A stretch of DNA of 36,069 nucleotides from Chalciporus piperatus (GCA_038093975.1 JBBPTG010000243.1:1-36069), one strand, 5' to 3'; shown: positions 23,404 to 32,937, counted from the stretch's first letter. Program-made: numbers and translations. Notes: generated from the sequence alone by a model not told the origin.

Positions 23404-23617
23404 TGTATTATTCTACAGTTGCCACCAGGTAGCGTCCCACGTGATCCCTCTCGTAGTCTATCATCAATTCGCAATCCGATCAACGATCAGTGTCCATGTG
23501 TCCTTTGCTCTGCCTCACCGTTGCCGCGTTTCCGTCGGTGAACCTATAAACCCATAAACCCATAAACCCACAGCCCATCTCTGAGATCTGAGCTGTATCC
23601 AAGTTCTGCGTCTGTAA

Positions 23618-25103
23618 ATGGGCGACTCCCTGCAGGATGTGTACGCTCAAAATCTCCCAAAAGATTACGGCTACCCATTACGAATACCTGAGCCCAGTAA
23701 CACTCTCCCTGAATCCTACCAGAATGATGGACTACACATTGGGGACGTTGGCTATGTCGACGACCATGGGAGGTTTCAAGTGCTCTTCAACATACACCAC
23801 TCCTCCCAGCATGCCCTCCATCGAAAACGTGGTGTCCCTGCTGATTTTCAGCCCGTGGAGTTGGACCCCGAGGAAGTCGACATTGTCCACAATGCAATCC
23901 CCGCTAAGCAGGTTATCCAACCCCCTCACCTCATGCAGCAATTACAGCCTAGTGATGAAAGGTATGCTTTTCGAATACCGATGAGGTGGCGCGACAGTCT
24001 TAACTGTACATCGTAAGGGTCGAGTATGAATTCGTCGCGTCTTCCACCGGCGCAGGGGCCGTTCTTATCCTTCCGTTCGGGGCAGCTCGCCATGATTTGA
24101 AGGAGAAGGAGGTGTATCGCAAAATTGCTGCCGAGCAAGCACGCAGCTGGTGCGAATTTGCTAAGCGCGACTCGCTCTACCTGCTCACTGGATTTCACAA
24201 AACGCGCTCCTGGTCACTTGCATCATTCCACAATGCTGAACGCACTTGCATCATTCCACAATGCTGAACGCGCTGGACGGATAAGGATGATTCGGCAAGT
24301 CGAGGCACGTGACAACGTTGGAATATATCATTGGGAGCATACCTTTCCTTTGCATTGGCGCAATGGACCCGCTATCGATGAGGATGGGAACGAAAATCAA
24401 ACTGTCTTCATCAGTGGCTTCAAGATCGCGGTGAGATGGTGGGCTCCAGAACCTGTGATTGTATGGGTGCCGCAGTCGGGAGGCATCTGGTTCACTCTGT
24501 ATGTCCAGTTAAGCTGGTTTGTGGGCTTCCTGTTCGGGCTTGTGAACATGGTTTGGTGCCGTTCTACTCTGAAAAGTGGGTTTAGATCGTTGTCTCATAT
24601 ATTGCTGAGCGGCCCCAACAACAACGCAGGTCTGGAACACGTACCGAAATTATCACAGGTAGGCTGAATCTCTGCATTTATTACTACATTGACCAATTCT
24701 TCAGCCCTTCCACCCTTCTGATGCGATCAATCACTACCTGCTGGGCAAGGTATGTAATGTAGAATATGTACATCGTTTGTGCGCTGAATTTTGTGTCCAG
24801 AATCCCAATGCGCATGTGGCTGTCACCCATGATAGCCAATGGATGACCATGCTGAATCAGGTTCGTGGCAACACATTTGTATCCTGTTTGCATTGACTGT
24901 GTCGCCAGGAAGAATTGAAATACGAGGACTTGGCGCACGAAGATCGCCTCTGGAACTTTTTGTCGGAAAGATATATCAATGTCTCTGATGATAGTAGGTT
25001 CAAATTCTTCATCACGATGATAATACAATGACTGTAATATTTCTCAGACGCTGTTTACCTGCAAGGCAAAATGTGTGTTTGCTTCTTTGACCAAAGTTTG
25101 TGA
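23618..25103 (+). pseudogene. Agaric-type orphan protein gene, frameshifted by a 28-bp duplication
   Basis: The start ATG at 23618 opens MGDSLQDVYAQNLPKDYGYP, followed by the GDVGYVDDHGRFQVLFNI block that I associate with a large agaricomycete family of unknown function. A donor at 23961 (AG|GTATGC) leads to exon 2 at about 24017 (VEYEFVASSTGAGAVLILPFGA ... DSLYLLTGFHKTRSWSLASF). There an exact 28-bp tandem copy (24215-24270) shifts the frame. Beyond it the family resumes in another frame (IRMIRQVEARDNVGIYHWEH, QTVFISGFKI), then small exons at about 24707-24750 (FHPSDAINHYLLGK), 24832-24858 plus flanks (NAHVAVTHDSQWM) and 24910-24992, and a last one with TGA at 25101-25103. Splicing otherwise looks intact, so the duplication is the main lesion. 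No known domain, signal peptide or membrane segment. Confidence 0.65.
24215..24270 (+). repeat. Exact tandem duplication of 28 bp inside the orphan gene
   Basis: 24215-24242 and 24243-24270 are identical and abut. Because 28 is not a multiple of three, the second copy moves translation into a frame that soon meets a stop. The family-like sequence is in one frame before the repeat and in another after it. Identity of the copies implies a recent slip. Confidence 0.9.
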
Positions 25104-28100
25104 ATGAACATAAGCTGCATTGACAGAGAGGACTTCGACACTGGCGAGTTATGTGAATCAGTGCGAGAGGTCCAGGGTTTCTCTCTCCGCACGACCCCGA
25201 ATGGCAATGCGCAGATGGTGATCACGCGTGAGTGCTCATTCCTCCTTGGTCCACAGAAGGGTAACCTTTGTCACCTAGATATGCGGGTCGAGAACATTGT
25301 CACTGCTCCAGGGCATATCCCCGCTGGCTTGCATGTAATTGTATGCGTTGATGGCGTGGAGCAGAGAACCAAAAGCAAGTCTGTACTACTCCAAGAAACT
25401 GTAATCGAGTGGGACGATGAGATTCTGCTGTCAGTTATGCCTTGTTCCTATTGACTAGTTGGTGCTCATGTTTACAGATCTCCCAATTCAACTATCAAGG
25501 CCCAACTTTCAGTTTGTGCTTGCTTCGAGTTTGACCCGTTGTTGGGTCGTGGAGGGGTCCTCCACACATGTGAAATTAGTTCGGAGGAGTTGGTTGGGAA
25601 CACGCACTGTGAGCAGCATCATTCTGGGTATCTATCCGTTGATACTCAGAATCGGCAGTGATCACTTTCCTTCCCAACGAAACCGGAATTTCCCCATCGC
25701 TCCTTCTTACACTTGAACGACGCCGCCCTCACCACACATTGGCTGGAATTCCCTGTGATATCAAGGTAAGAGAGGTAGTATCATTCGAGCTATGTACCGG
25801 CTATTGACCAACAAATGGTTAGGTACAGTCAGAAGGCTTACCGAGTTTGGTGGAAGCAACAGATAACGGTCACGCCGCCCTTCTCCGTTACTACAGGACC
25901 TTCAGGAAAGAGGATCTGGAGAATTCCATCGAGCAGTTCGAACGTGCAGTGGACCTTTGCCCTTCGGGGTATGACTGTCGCACCCCTGCCCTGTTCAACC
26001 TTGCGATTGGAAGGTCCATCAATTCCCAGGTCTATGGAGCACCCTTTGACCTCGATAGGGCTGTTCTATTGTTCCGGGAAGCCCTTGAGTCTCGTTCTCT
26101 TCATCACCCCGATCGACCTGCAACACTGCTACGTCTAGCTCAGGCTCTCCTGCATCATTACCGGGTACAGGGGTATCAAGAGTTCGTTGCAGGCGAAATT
26201 GAGCAGCTTGTAACAGAGCTCCGGAGAATCTCTTTGGACGGTACTCACGAACGACGAGCTGCAGACCTTGTACATCAAACGTTGAAACGGCTCAGAGTCG
26301 TACATTCCTACCCCCCAGTTGGACTCGACGACTTAATCTTAGAGCTGGATCTGGCCACTCGCACCCCCCCAGAGGAGTACTTTGACCGGCCTGACAGGCT
26401 GGAAAACCTTCGGGTTGCGCTGTTGGCGCGCTCAGAGCTACGTCGCGAAGTTGGTGATGCGGACCGGGCGATTTCAATTCTCGAAGATGCAGTCAGGCGC
26501 ACCCCCGACGACCACCCCGACAAACATACCTACCTGATCAACCTCGGTAACTCCCTCGTGGCTCGTTTCAACATCTTCGGGAATATCGCCGACCTGGGGC
26601 AAGCTGTCACGAAACATGAAGCCGGTGTGTGCGTCACCCCAGAACATCACCCCAACCTTGCTAGTCATCTCTGCGACCTGGGCGTCTCGCTTAGGGCTCG
26701 CTCCAGGCACCTTGGCGATCTTGATGACATTAACTCTGCGGTGGCCAAGCAAGAGCGTGCAATAACGCTAACTCCCAACGGGCATCCTGACTATGCTCAT
26801 CGGTTATATAACCTCGGTCTCTCTTTGAGAGCCTGTTCTGAACAGCTCAAGGACCTTGCTCTCATTGACAGAGCAATCTCGATACAGCAGGATGCAATCC
26901 GACTGATTCCTGAATGCCATCCCGAGCGTCCTCGTTTCCTTAACGATCTCTCTCTCTCTTTCATGGCCCGCTTCAAGCTGCTCGGGGATGTTGGTGACGT
27001 TGAACAAGCCATTGCGAAGCTCGAGGACTCTCTACAGATTACTCCTCAGGAACATCCTCTCCGTTCTCTTCGCCTAAACGATCTTGGTATCTCGCTAATG
27101 ACACGATTTCACCGACTGGGCCATCTTCACGACCTTCAACAGGCGATTGCGAGACTGGAGGAAGCCGTACAATTCACCCCACTAGACAGTCCACGCCGTG
27201 CTCTCCATTTGAACAGTCTTGGTCTCGCTTTCTGCTCACGTTTCAACCGGCTCCAGGATCTCAAGGACCTCGAACAAGCGATTGCGCGGCAGGAGGAGGC
27301 TGTCGAACTTACCCCACATAATACCCCCGATTATCCCTATCATCTGAATTGCTTGGGTCGCTCCAACTGGTCTCGTTTCAAGCGGCTCGCCAATCTTCCT
27401 GACATTCAGCAAGCGATCGAGAGGCAAGAGGATGCTGTCAAGCTCATCCCTCGGCATGATCCGAACTATGCCATGTATCTAGATGACCTCGGTCTCTCGT
27501 ATTTGGCTCGTTTTGAGCATGCGGGAGATGCCCATGACCTCGAACAAGCAATCGAGAGACACGAAGACGCTGTGGGCCTCACCTCCGGTGACCACCCTTC
27601 CCGTCCTCGTCATCTCAACAGCCTAGGTCTTACATTTGGGGCACGTTTCTCCCAACTTGGAAATGTTCGCGACATCGAACACACAATCAAACTGCATGAA
27701 GATGCTATTCAGCTCACTCCCCGTGACCATCCTAACCACGCTGTCTATCGCAATGACCTTGCCCTTGCTCTCTCACTCCAGGCTCGCTCCAATCGATTTA
27801 TGAACCTACGAGCCCTTCAACACTGCCTATGCCTCATCTGTCGACAAGTTGGTCATGTCGTCGGGTCGTGCCCTGCGTTTCTACAACATGACGTCACGAG
27901 CCCTGCACATCTCTCCGCTCCCTTCGAACCTTCCCCCACGGAGACCAATGAATCCACTTTAGCCTTATGTCAACGATGCGAAAAGATGGATGTATTGAGC
28001 TTGATTACGACTCTTCGTCCCGTCGTATTAGGCCATCACATTAGGCCCCAAAGAAATATGAAGAAGATACTCGGTCCAATCGAATCCCTCCAGCTACGCT

Positions 28101-30291
28101 CTTCGTGCTCCTTCTGTCGTCTTCTCTTTAACATCACCCATCTGACTGGGCAAGACATAAAAGCCGGTCGTTCTGGAGGAGGTCTAGCACTGGTAACTGG
28201 ATGGACAATTCATCGTCTGGAGAAGGGTCTGTATTGGTCGGGATGTGAATGGGGAATGGGAGCATACGCGAAGTGCATGTACACGGTGACAGGGACGCGG
28301 TCGGATGAGTTCAAGGTGGTTGTAGTGGAGGCCATGGATGCAATTGGACTCGAGGATACCGGGGAGCATGGCACGGAGGGTGAGGGTGGCCCTGCCCTTG
28401 GAGTGAGGAAAGTGGACCACCAGGACTACGACTACAACCGGATCAAAGATTGGCTTCGACAATGCGATGACCGTCATCCCATCACTTGTCATCCCATCAT
28501 GTCGGAGGGTTTAAGGCAAATCAAGCTTGTCAACGTGGAGACCCGGCAGATCGTCGAATATCCCCCGGATAGCTGCGACTACATTGCTATCAGTTGTGTG
28601 TGGGGAGGTGTAGTACAACCGAGTTACAGACTCGGGGACGTCCTTCCGACCGTTCCCGCAACCCTCGAGGATGCAATGGTTGTGACACGCAACCTCGGAA
28701 AGGGGTACCTCTGGGCAGACTCCCTGTGTGTTGACCAGGGAAGTGAAGAAGACAAGGCCGTGCAGATTGGTCTGGTGGACACGATTTATGCTGGCGCATG
28801 GGCTACAATCATTTGTCTGTCTGGTCGTTCCCTTCAGAGTGGACTGCCACGGGTAGGGACCCTGGAAGGCGTGATCCCTCAGATGTCGCTCAAGGTTGGG
28901 GGAAAGCAACTATTGTCTGTGATGCCGACGCTTTCTCAGCAAATCTCATGGTCACTTTGGGCAACAAGGGCATGGACCTTCCCAGATGGTTTGTTATCAC
29001 CGCGGTGTATATTTTTCACGAACCACCAAGTCTACTTCGAATGCAACGCGATTCAATGTTGCGAGTCCCTGGACGACTCCCGTTCCCCGTTCCACCTCCC
29101 CACAAACGCGCAACGACGAGCAGAACTGGACAAAGTCTTCCAGGAGCCAGACGCGTTCATGGATGCGGGCGCCGAGAGTGTCATTGGTCGCGGTATCTTC
29201 AGAAACCCATTCCGTCCTCTCTTTGCAGAAGATGATGTCAAGGTCAATCGCGAGGCCTTCAAGACCTACCGGAGACTCGTCCACACTTACACAACCAAAA
29301 AACTGACATTCGATGCCGACTCGCTCAATGCGTTTTCCCCCGTGCTGACGCGTCTGTCGGAAATGCATTATAAGAAAGGGTTCATACAGGGTTTGCCTGT
29401 GGAGGACCTACCGAGGGCTTTGCTGTGGATCCATGAGGCTCAGCCGAGGCGGCGAGATGGGTTTGCGGCGTGGTCTTGGGCGGGATGGGAGGGTCCCGTT
29501 AAGGAAGACTTTATGGAGGTACATGGGCTTCAGACGACGAAGTTTGGAGCAGTTGATATGCCACCTCTAAGGGTGTGGAAGGCTGGAGATGAGGGCCGTC
29601 CAGAGCTGATATACGATTTTAATCCAACGTCCTGGATACTGAAGGAAATGGAAGAACGTCGACCGAAGGAGAATGATAGCCTAGACGCAGGAAGCAGGGA
29701 TGAGGGACCCGACCCTCTGGAGGAAGATCGTGCGGACTCTTGGGAGGATATAGAAGCCTACTCTGAATATGATTCCGAAGGTAACAATTCCCCATCGTGA
29801 GCGTAATTGAGAGAGACTGATTACATGTTTCTGGCTCTACTGGCTCGTTAGATGAAGATCACAATGACGAGAAGATAGACCGCGAAACAGACCCCGTAAC
29901 GCTACTGGCCAAAGTCATGCTGGAGGAGACCCCGGTGGTACCTCAGCAGATCGGCATCAACGAACTGTTGATCGAAGGGATCGTCATCCGGCTGAATATC
30001 ACGGCGTATGACGGCGACCCAGACGAACCGTTTGGATTGACATTCTACGGGCACAACGCTGCTGAGTTGGTTCGAAAGCGGAGCAGGAAAGAACAAGATT
30101 TTTTGTTGTTGTCCCGAATGCAACACATCACAACTGAGACTCGGAGGTCGACTCGGAAGCTGTACAATGCATTGCTACTCCTTGATTGGGAAGGAGACAC
30201 TGCGAGCAGGGTGGGTGCGGCGAACTTGAAGCTGGATGATGTTAAGCACCTGGAGGCCAAGCTGGAGAGAAAACTGTTCAAACTGAGATAG
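25104..30291 (+). CDS. C2-like / TPR / zinc-knuckle / HET-domain fusion protein
   Basis: Exons 25104-25429, 25478-25608, 25659-25765, 25823-29780 and 29852-30291 join in phase for 1653 residues (1594 if the next ATG, 25281, is used). N-terminal beta-r-rich C2-like module: MRVENIVTAPGHIPAGLHV to about residue 160. Then DNGHAALLRYYRTF and DLENSIEQFERAV open a TPR region with about ten 45-residue repeats (LNSLGLAFCSRFNRL type) to about residue 850. A CCHC knuckle follows (CLICRQVGHVVGSC, 858-871), then paired Cys motifs (LCQRC, SCSFC). The HET domain (about 1105-1200) has CDYIAISCVWGG, YLWADSLCVDQGSEEDKAVQI and IYAGAWATIICLSGR, then LWATRAWTFPDGLLS and WSWAGWEGP. The tail is acidic. HET domains trigger incompatibility and cell death in fungi; TPRs would sense a partner. 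Function here is inferred. Confidence 0.85.
26400..27810 (+). repeat. TPR coding repeats, 45-codon period
   Basis: About ten tandem units of 135 bp within the HET-fusion gene. Each reads roughly L-x-x-L-G-x-S-x-x-x-R-F-x-R-L-x-D-L-x-D-L-x-x-A-I-x-x-x-E-x-A-V-x-L-T-P. Two neighbouring units starting LNSLG and LNCLG are each exactly 45 residues. Units have drifted at the sequence level, so recent array expansion is not evident. Confidence 0.75.
27830..27871 (+). other. CCHC zinc-knuckle coding segment
   Basis: Encodes CLICRQVGHVVGSC, a full match to C-X2-C-X3-G-H-X4-C, between the last TPR unit and the HET part, in the same uninterrupted frame. Knuckles of this type bind single-stranded nucleic acid in gag and RNA-processing proteins. 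Confidence 0.55.
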
Positions 30292-30323
30292 AGAAGCGTT
30301 GTAAAATAGCTCAAGCATTCTAG

Positions 30324-30604
30324 GTCACCTGGTGGTTCTATGAAGTACGTGACGGTACCATGTTCAGTATCTCTTACCTTGTCCTCGTGCCAGCGAACTG
30401 GCCTTCATATGACCCAGCTTCTAGATGCGTCATGCAGTTGCGGGACAACTTTACGCTCATACCTGATGGTCAGTACACCCCTCCTGTTCATGCTCCGAGT
30501 CCCATTTCAGCTTTGCTGTGAGCTGTTTCAGTACAAGTGCTCGGAGGATAAATTTTCTCAACTCGCTTCCTCGGGCTGTCCAAGTTGCCGCTTTCGAGAA
30601 GTGA
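30324..30604 (+). pseudogene. 3' stump of a second carboxylesterase gene
   Basis: The last two exons of an esterase paralogous to the gene at 19846-22234 survive. 30394-30468 encodes NWPSYDPASRCVMQL and DNFTLIPD, matching DWPQYDPSSPHVMQL and NNITLIPD of the intact gene, with the same intron phases and the same G|GTCAGT donor. After about 60 nt comes FSTSARRINFLNSLP ... AAFEK and TGA at 30602-30604, matching FSIARTEYLNSPPVLAAFEK. Just upstream (about 30324-30335) S-P-G plus a donor resembles N-P-G of the preceding exon. Everything before that is replaced by the HET gene, whose stop lies only about 30 bp away. All three catalytic residues are missing, so it is a non-functional relic. Confidence 0.8.
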
Positions 30605-31032
30605 ATTGGTTCCCGCCAAAGCTACATCTATAACCGGGGAAATCATCCCTGGGTTATCTGGGGTTGACTGGCGGTATTTCGTGCCATCGTATTGGCCCTG
30701 GTCTTCGTACACTGAGTGAGGAACTGCCACTCACTGTGTTATCTTTGACCATGGACCCCTAGTGAAGGGTGAACGACTGTCTTCATCCGACTCTTGGGTC
30801 TGCCTACCATGGACTGGCAGTAGCCTGAGAGTCTCACTTTGCACATATGTGCGACCCGGGGTTTGTCCCAGTCTTGTGGCTGTCATTCGACGAGGGTGAA
30901 CGTGTGCATAGATACGAGAGCTTGAGGGGCAGACGGAGTGAGCGTTGTGGGCAAGCAAACGTGAGATATCGATATCTCGAGAGCGGGGCATACAGCACAA
31001 GCAGTCCTAGTGGAGGGTGAACGTTTGAACGA

Positions 31033-31040
31033 CTTGTACG
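31033..31040 (+). repeat. 8-bp target site duplication, left copy (hAT-2)
   Basis: CTTGTACG, repeated exactly at 32133-32140. Confidence 0.88.
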
Positions 31041-32132
31041 TAGGGTTGCACACGGGTTACACCGCGGGTCGGGAAACCAACACCGCACCCGTACCCGCCA
31101 ACACCGTACCCTCAGAGGGTACGGGTCGACACCGACCCGTACAACCCGCGGTTCTGACCAAAACCCGCGGTGTGACCAAAACCCGCGGGTGAAGGACAAA
31201 GAAATCATACGCAAGAGCAGCGCAAGAGGTACAGGATGCGCCAATATGTACTACGTCATACTGCAACAGACTCAGATTCACCCCGCTTTCGTTTCTTCGG
31301 TCGGATAGCTGCAATAATATCCTCCAATGTAATCAAGTCATGGCAACTCCATGACCCGAGGCATAAGAACGTTCAAACTGAACGCCCAGACGACCGGTTT
31401 CGGGCAAAGTGCAGCAATTGGCGGCCTTGTGAAAAGACGCGTTCACTGCAGTTGAAGTTGCTGGAACGGAATTTCATACTCGGACGAACAAGAAACCAAG
31501 GATACTCACCTGGTATACTGAGGTAGTCCAATGCCATGCGATGTTCGTTTGGCAGAGTGAACAGGGTCAGATGCCGCAACAGCACGACAAGAGAAGGTAG
31601 ATTGGAGTTGGAGGACGATTTGGGAGCCATAGCAGCACGACTTGGAAATTCCCTAGTACCACAGCTGGGACTTTATAGTCCTTCGCCCTGTGTGCTCCCC
31701 GCGAGTAGCCCGATCGTGATAACGCACAAGCCCATGCAGGTCGAGCATCGGGACAACATTTGCTGCAATCGAGAAGTTGAGGCTGGACAAACTGAATTGC
31801 TGTCGGGGTGGCGCACGAACTGGCACCTCAACTTGCGAATGATTCAGATGCTTCTGCAATGCAACGAGACGGGATCGGGAGATGGTGTAATAAGTTGTTG
31901 GTAGAGTGGAGGGAAACACTGGGAGAACAATGACGGCGGCTGAGCGCTATTCGAAGCTTCGGGCCTCGAGCCTCCTCGGCCTTCACATTGTCACCACCAC
32001 CCGTACAAACCCGTACCCGTGCAAACGGGTACGCGGTATTGGCGCGGGTTTGACTATCTCAACACCGCACCCGCACCCGTCGTACCCGTATCCAAAACAC
32101 CGCGGTGTCACCCGTACCCGTGTGCAACCCTA
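31041..32132. mobile_element. Defective hAT transposon, 1092 bp, nested in the Copia LTR (hAT-2)
   Basis: The ends are inverted (TAGGGTTGCACACGGGT on both sides) and are flanked by the 8-bp duplication CTTGTACG, the hAT signature. Both subterminal zones (31060-31190 and 31990-32125) are packed with short ACCCGTA/ACCCGCG motifs in both orientations, as expected for transposase-binding subterminal repeats of hAT elements. The interior keeps a piece of transposase C-terminus on the minus strand but no full gene, so it is an internally deleted copy. Confidence 0.88.
31373..31630 (-). pseudogene. Remnant of hAT transposase C-terminal dimerisation domain
   Basis: The minus-strand frame contains RMALDYLSIP, a hallmark of hAT C-terminal domains. 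A GTGAGT donor follows it, and after an AACTGCAG acceptor comes ERVFSQGRQLLHFARNR, again the expected motif (ERVFS...H...R). Upstream domains (BED finger, RNase H-like catalytic core) are missing. It identifies the surrounding element as hAT and is not expected to make active transposase. Confidence 0.7.
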
Positions 32133-32140
32133 CTTGTACG
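32133..32140 (+). repeat. 8-bp target site duplication, right copy (hAT-2)
   Basis: CTTGTACG, identical to 31033-31040. Confidence 0.88.
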
Positions 32141-32342
32141 AGCTAGCCGGACGGACTCAGCGTACGTCTGTTGATAGAACGCTAATATTTACCTAGCCGG
32201 ACGGACTAGGCAACTACAGTAAGTTACAGGGATGAGTGCGAGAGTACGAGTACATACCTCAGCGACGTCTGTTGATAGAACGCTGAGGGAAAGCTACGAG
32301 AACGCGACGCAAATGCAGTATGAAAGTTTACGTAATGCTGAG

Positions 32343-32385
32343 TGTATGCGGACGAGTGTATGCGGACGAGTGTATACGGACGAGT
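32343..32385 (-). repeat. Three tandem 14-bp repeats in the Copia LTR
   Basis: The unit GTGTATGCGGACGA occurs about three times in a row (the third with one change, GTGTATACGGACGA). A repeated motif in an LTR can act as an enhancer-like element; only the repetition is seen here. Confidence 0.7.
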
Positions 32386-32438
32386 GGCGAAATGATAAAG
32401 AACAATAATGATGAGGAACAATAATGATAGGCTTAACA

Positions 32439-32560
32439 TACCCCCTTCAGTGAGCCACTAGTCCGAGAGAATCACGAAACTTCTCAAACGCGGGGATGTG
32501 AGAGTGAGAACAGCATAGAGGTCGACGTTCTCTTCTCCGGGGAAGAACTGTCCCATCGCC
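32439..32560 (-). pseudogene. C-terminal end of Copia pol, decayed
   Basis: Just before the purine tract the minus strand encodes PAFEKFRDSLGLVAH and a stop, the usual last residues of a Copia polyprotein. About 30 bases upstream is a degenerate match to the preceding block (GEENVDLYAV, compare E-N-V-A-D-I-F-T-K) in another frame. So the end of pol is present but shifted in frame. Confidence 0.5.
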
Positions 32561-32937
32561 TCGTCCTCCATGATGCAACCATTGCGATTCAACGATTCAA
32601 CGGACTTCTGTGCTCGCCTGACTACCAAAAACATTTGCTTGGTGTCGTGATTGATGAAGCCCACTGCATAGTTCAGTGGGGTGGCGACTTCCGTCCTGCT
32701 TATGCAAAGCTGAGTAAGCTTCGTTCGTTTGTCCCGATGGATGTACCTTTGTATGTGACATCAGCCACAATGACCCCGAGCGTACTCGCCGAAATACGCC
32801 ACTTGCTGCACATTGACCCATTGAGGGGATTTCACCTAAACCTTGGAAACAACAGGAAAAATATTTACCAGGAAGTCCGCCTTATTCGCAACTCACACGA
32901 CTTTGCGTCGTTGGATTTCGAGGTAGTGCTTTTGTAA
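32540..32937 (+). pseudogene. Fragment of a RecQ-like DEAH helicase
   Basis: One open stretch to the TAA at about 32935 contains LLCSPDYQKHLLGVVIDEAH with helicase motif II (DEAH), CIVQWGGDFRPAYAKLSKLR, motif III (TSAT), and RHLLHID ... FHLNLGNNRKNIYQ. This order and wording match the RecQ-type helicases common in basidiomycete genomes. The Walker A motif and the second RecA domain are missing. It lies on the opposite strand to the Copia element and within its pol region, so it arrived with an insertion. It could not be an active helicase. Confidence 0.65.

Larger units (their letters stand above)
30737..32438 (-). mobile_element. LTR of a Ty1/Copia element, split by hAT-2
   Basis: Read on the minus strand, the sequence begins TGTTAAGCC at 32438 directly after a purine tract (GAAGGGGG, about 32450-32440) and ends ...GATAACA at 30737, so the ends are TGTTA/TAACA as in LTRs. 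Removing hAT-2 (31041-32132) and one TSD leaves about 600 bp. The purine tract and the pol fragments at higher coordinates make this the 3' LTR of a minus-strand element. It contains short internal repeats: three copies of GTGTATGCGGACGA near 32343-32385 and a 20-bp repeat at 32164-32183 and 32265-32284. It sits about 130 bp after the esterase stump. Confidence 0.75.

Noticed and set aside
23540..23575. Short ACCCATAAA-type repeat, considered as a CRISPR-like or telomere-like array
   Set aside because: Only about three imperfect 9-bp units; a simple microsatellite upstream of the orphan gene. No CRISPR is expected in a fungus.
25639..25661. Apparent frameshift and stop (TGA at about 25659) in the C2-like part of the HET gene
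   Set aside because: A 50-nt intron (25609-25658, GTGAGC...GGCAG) removes it and restores the phase exactly, so the gene is intact there.
28997..29368. Minus-strand frame of 123 residues within the HET gene
   Set aside because: It lies opposite a strongly supported HET coding region and has no motif or splice logic of its own.
31060..31190. Dense ACCCG repeats considered as a telomeric or satellite tract
   Set aside because: They occur as mirrored subterminal zones within an element with its own TSD, which the hAT explanation covers.
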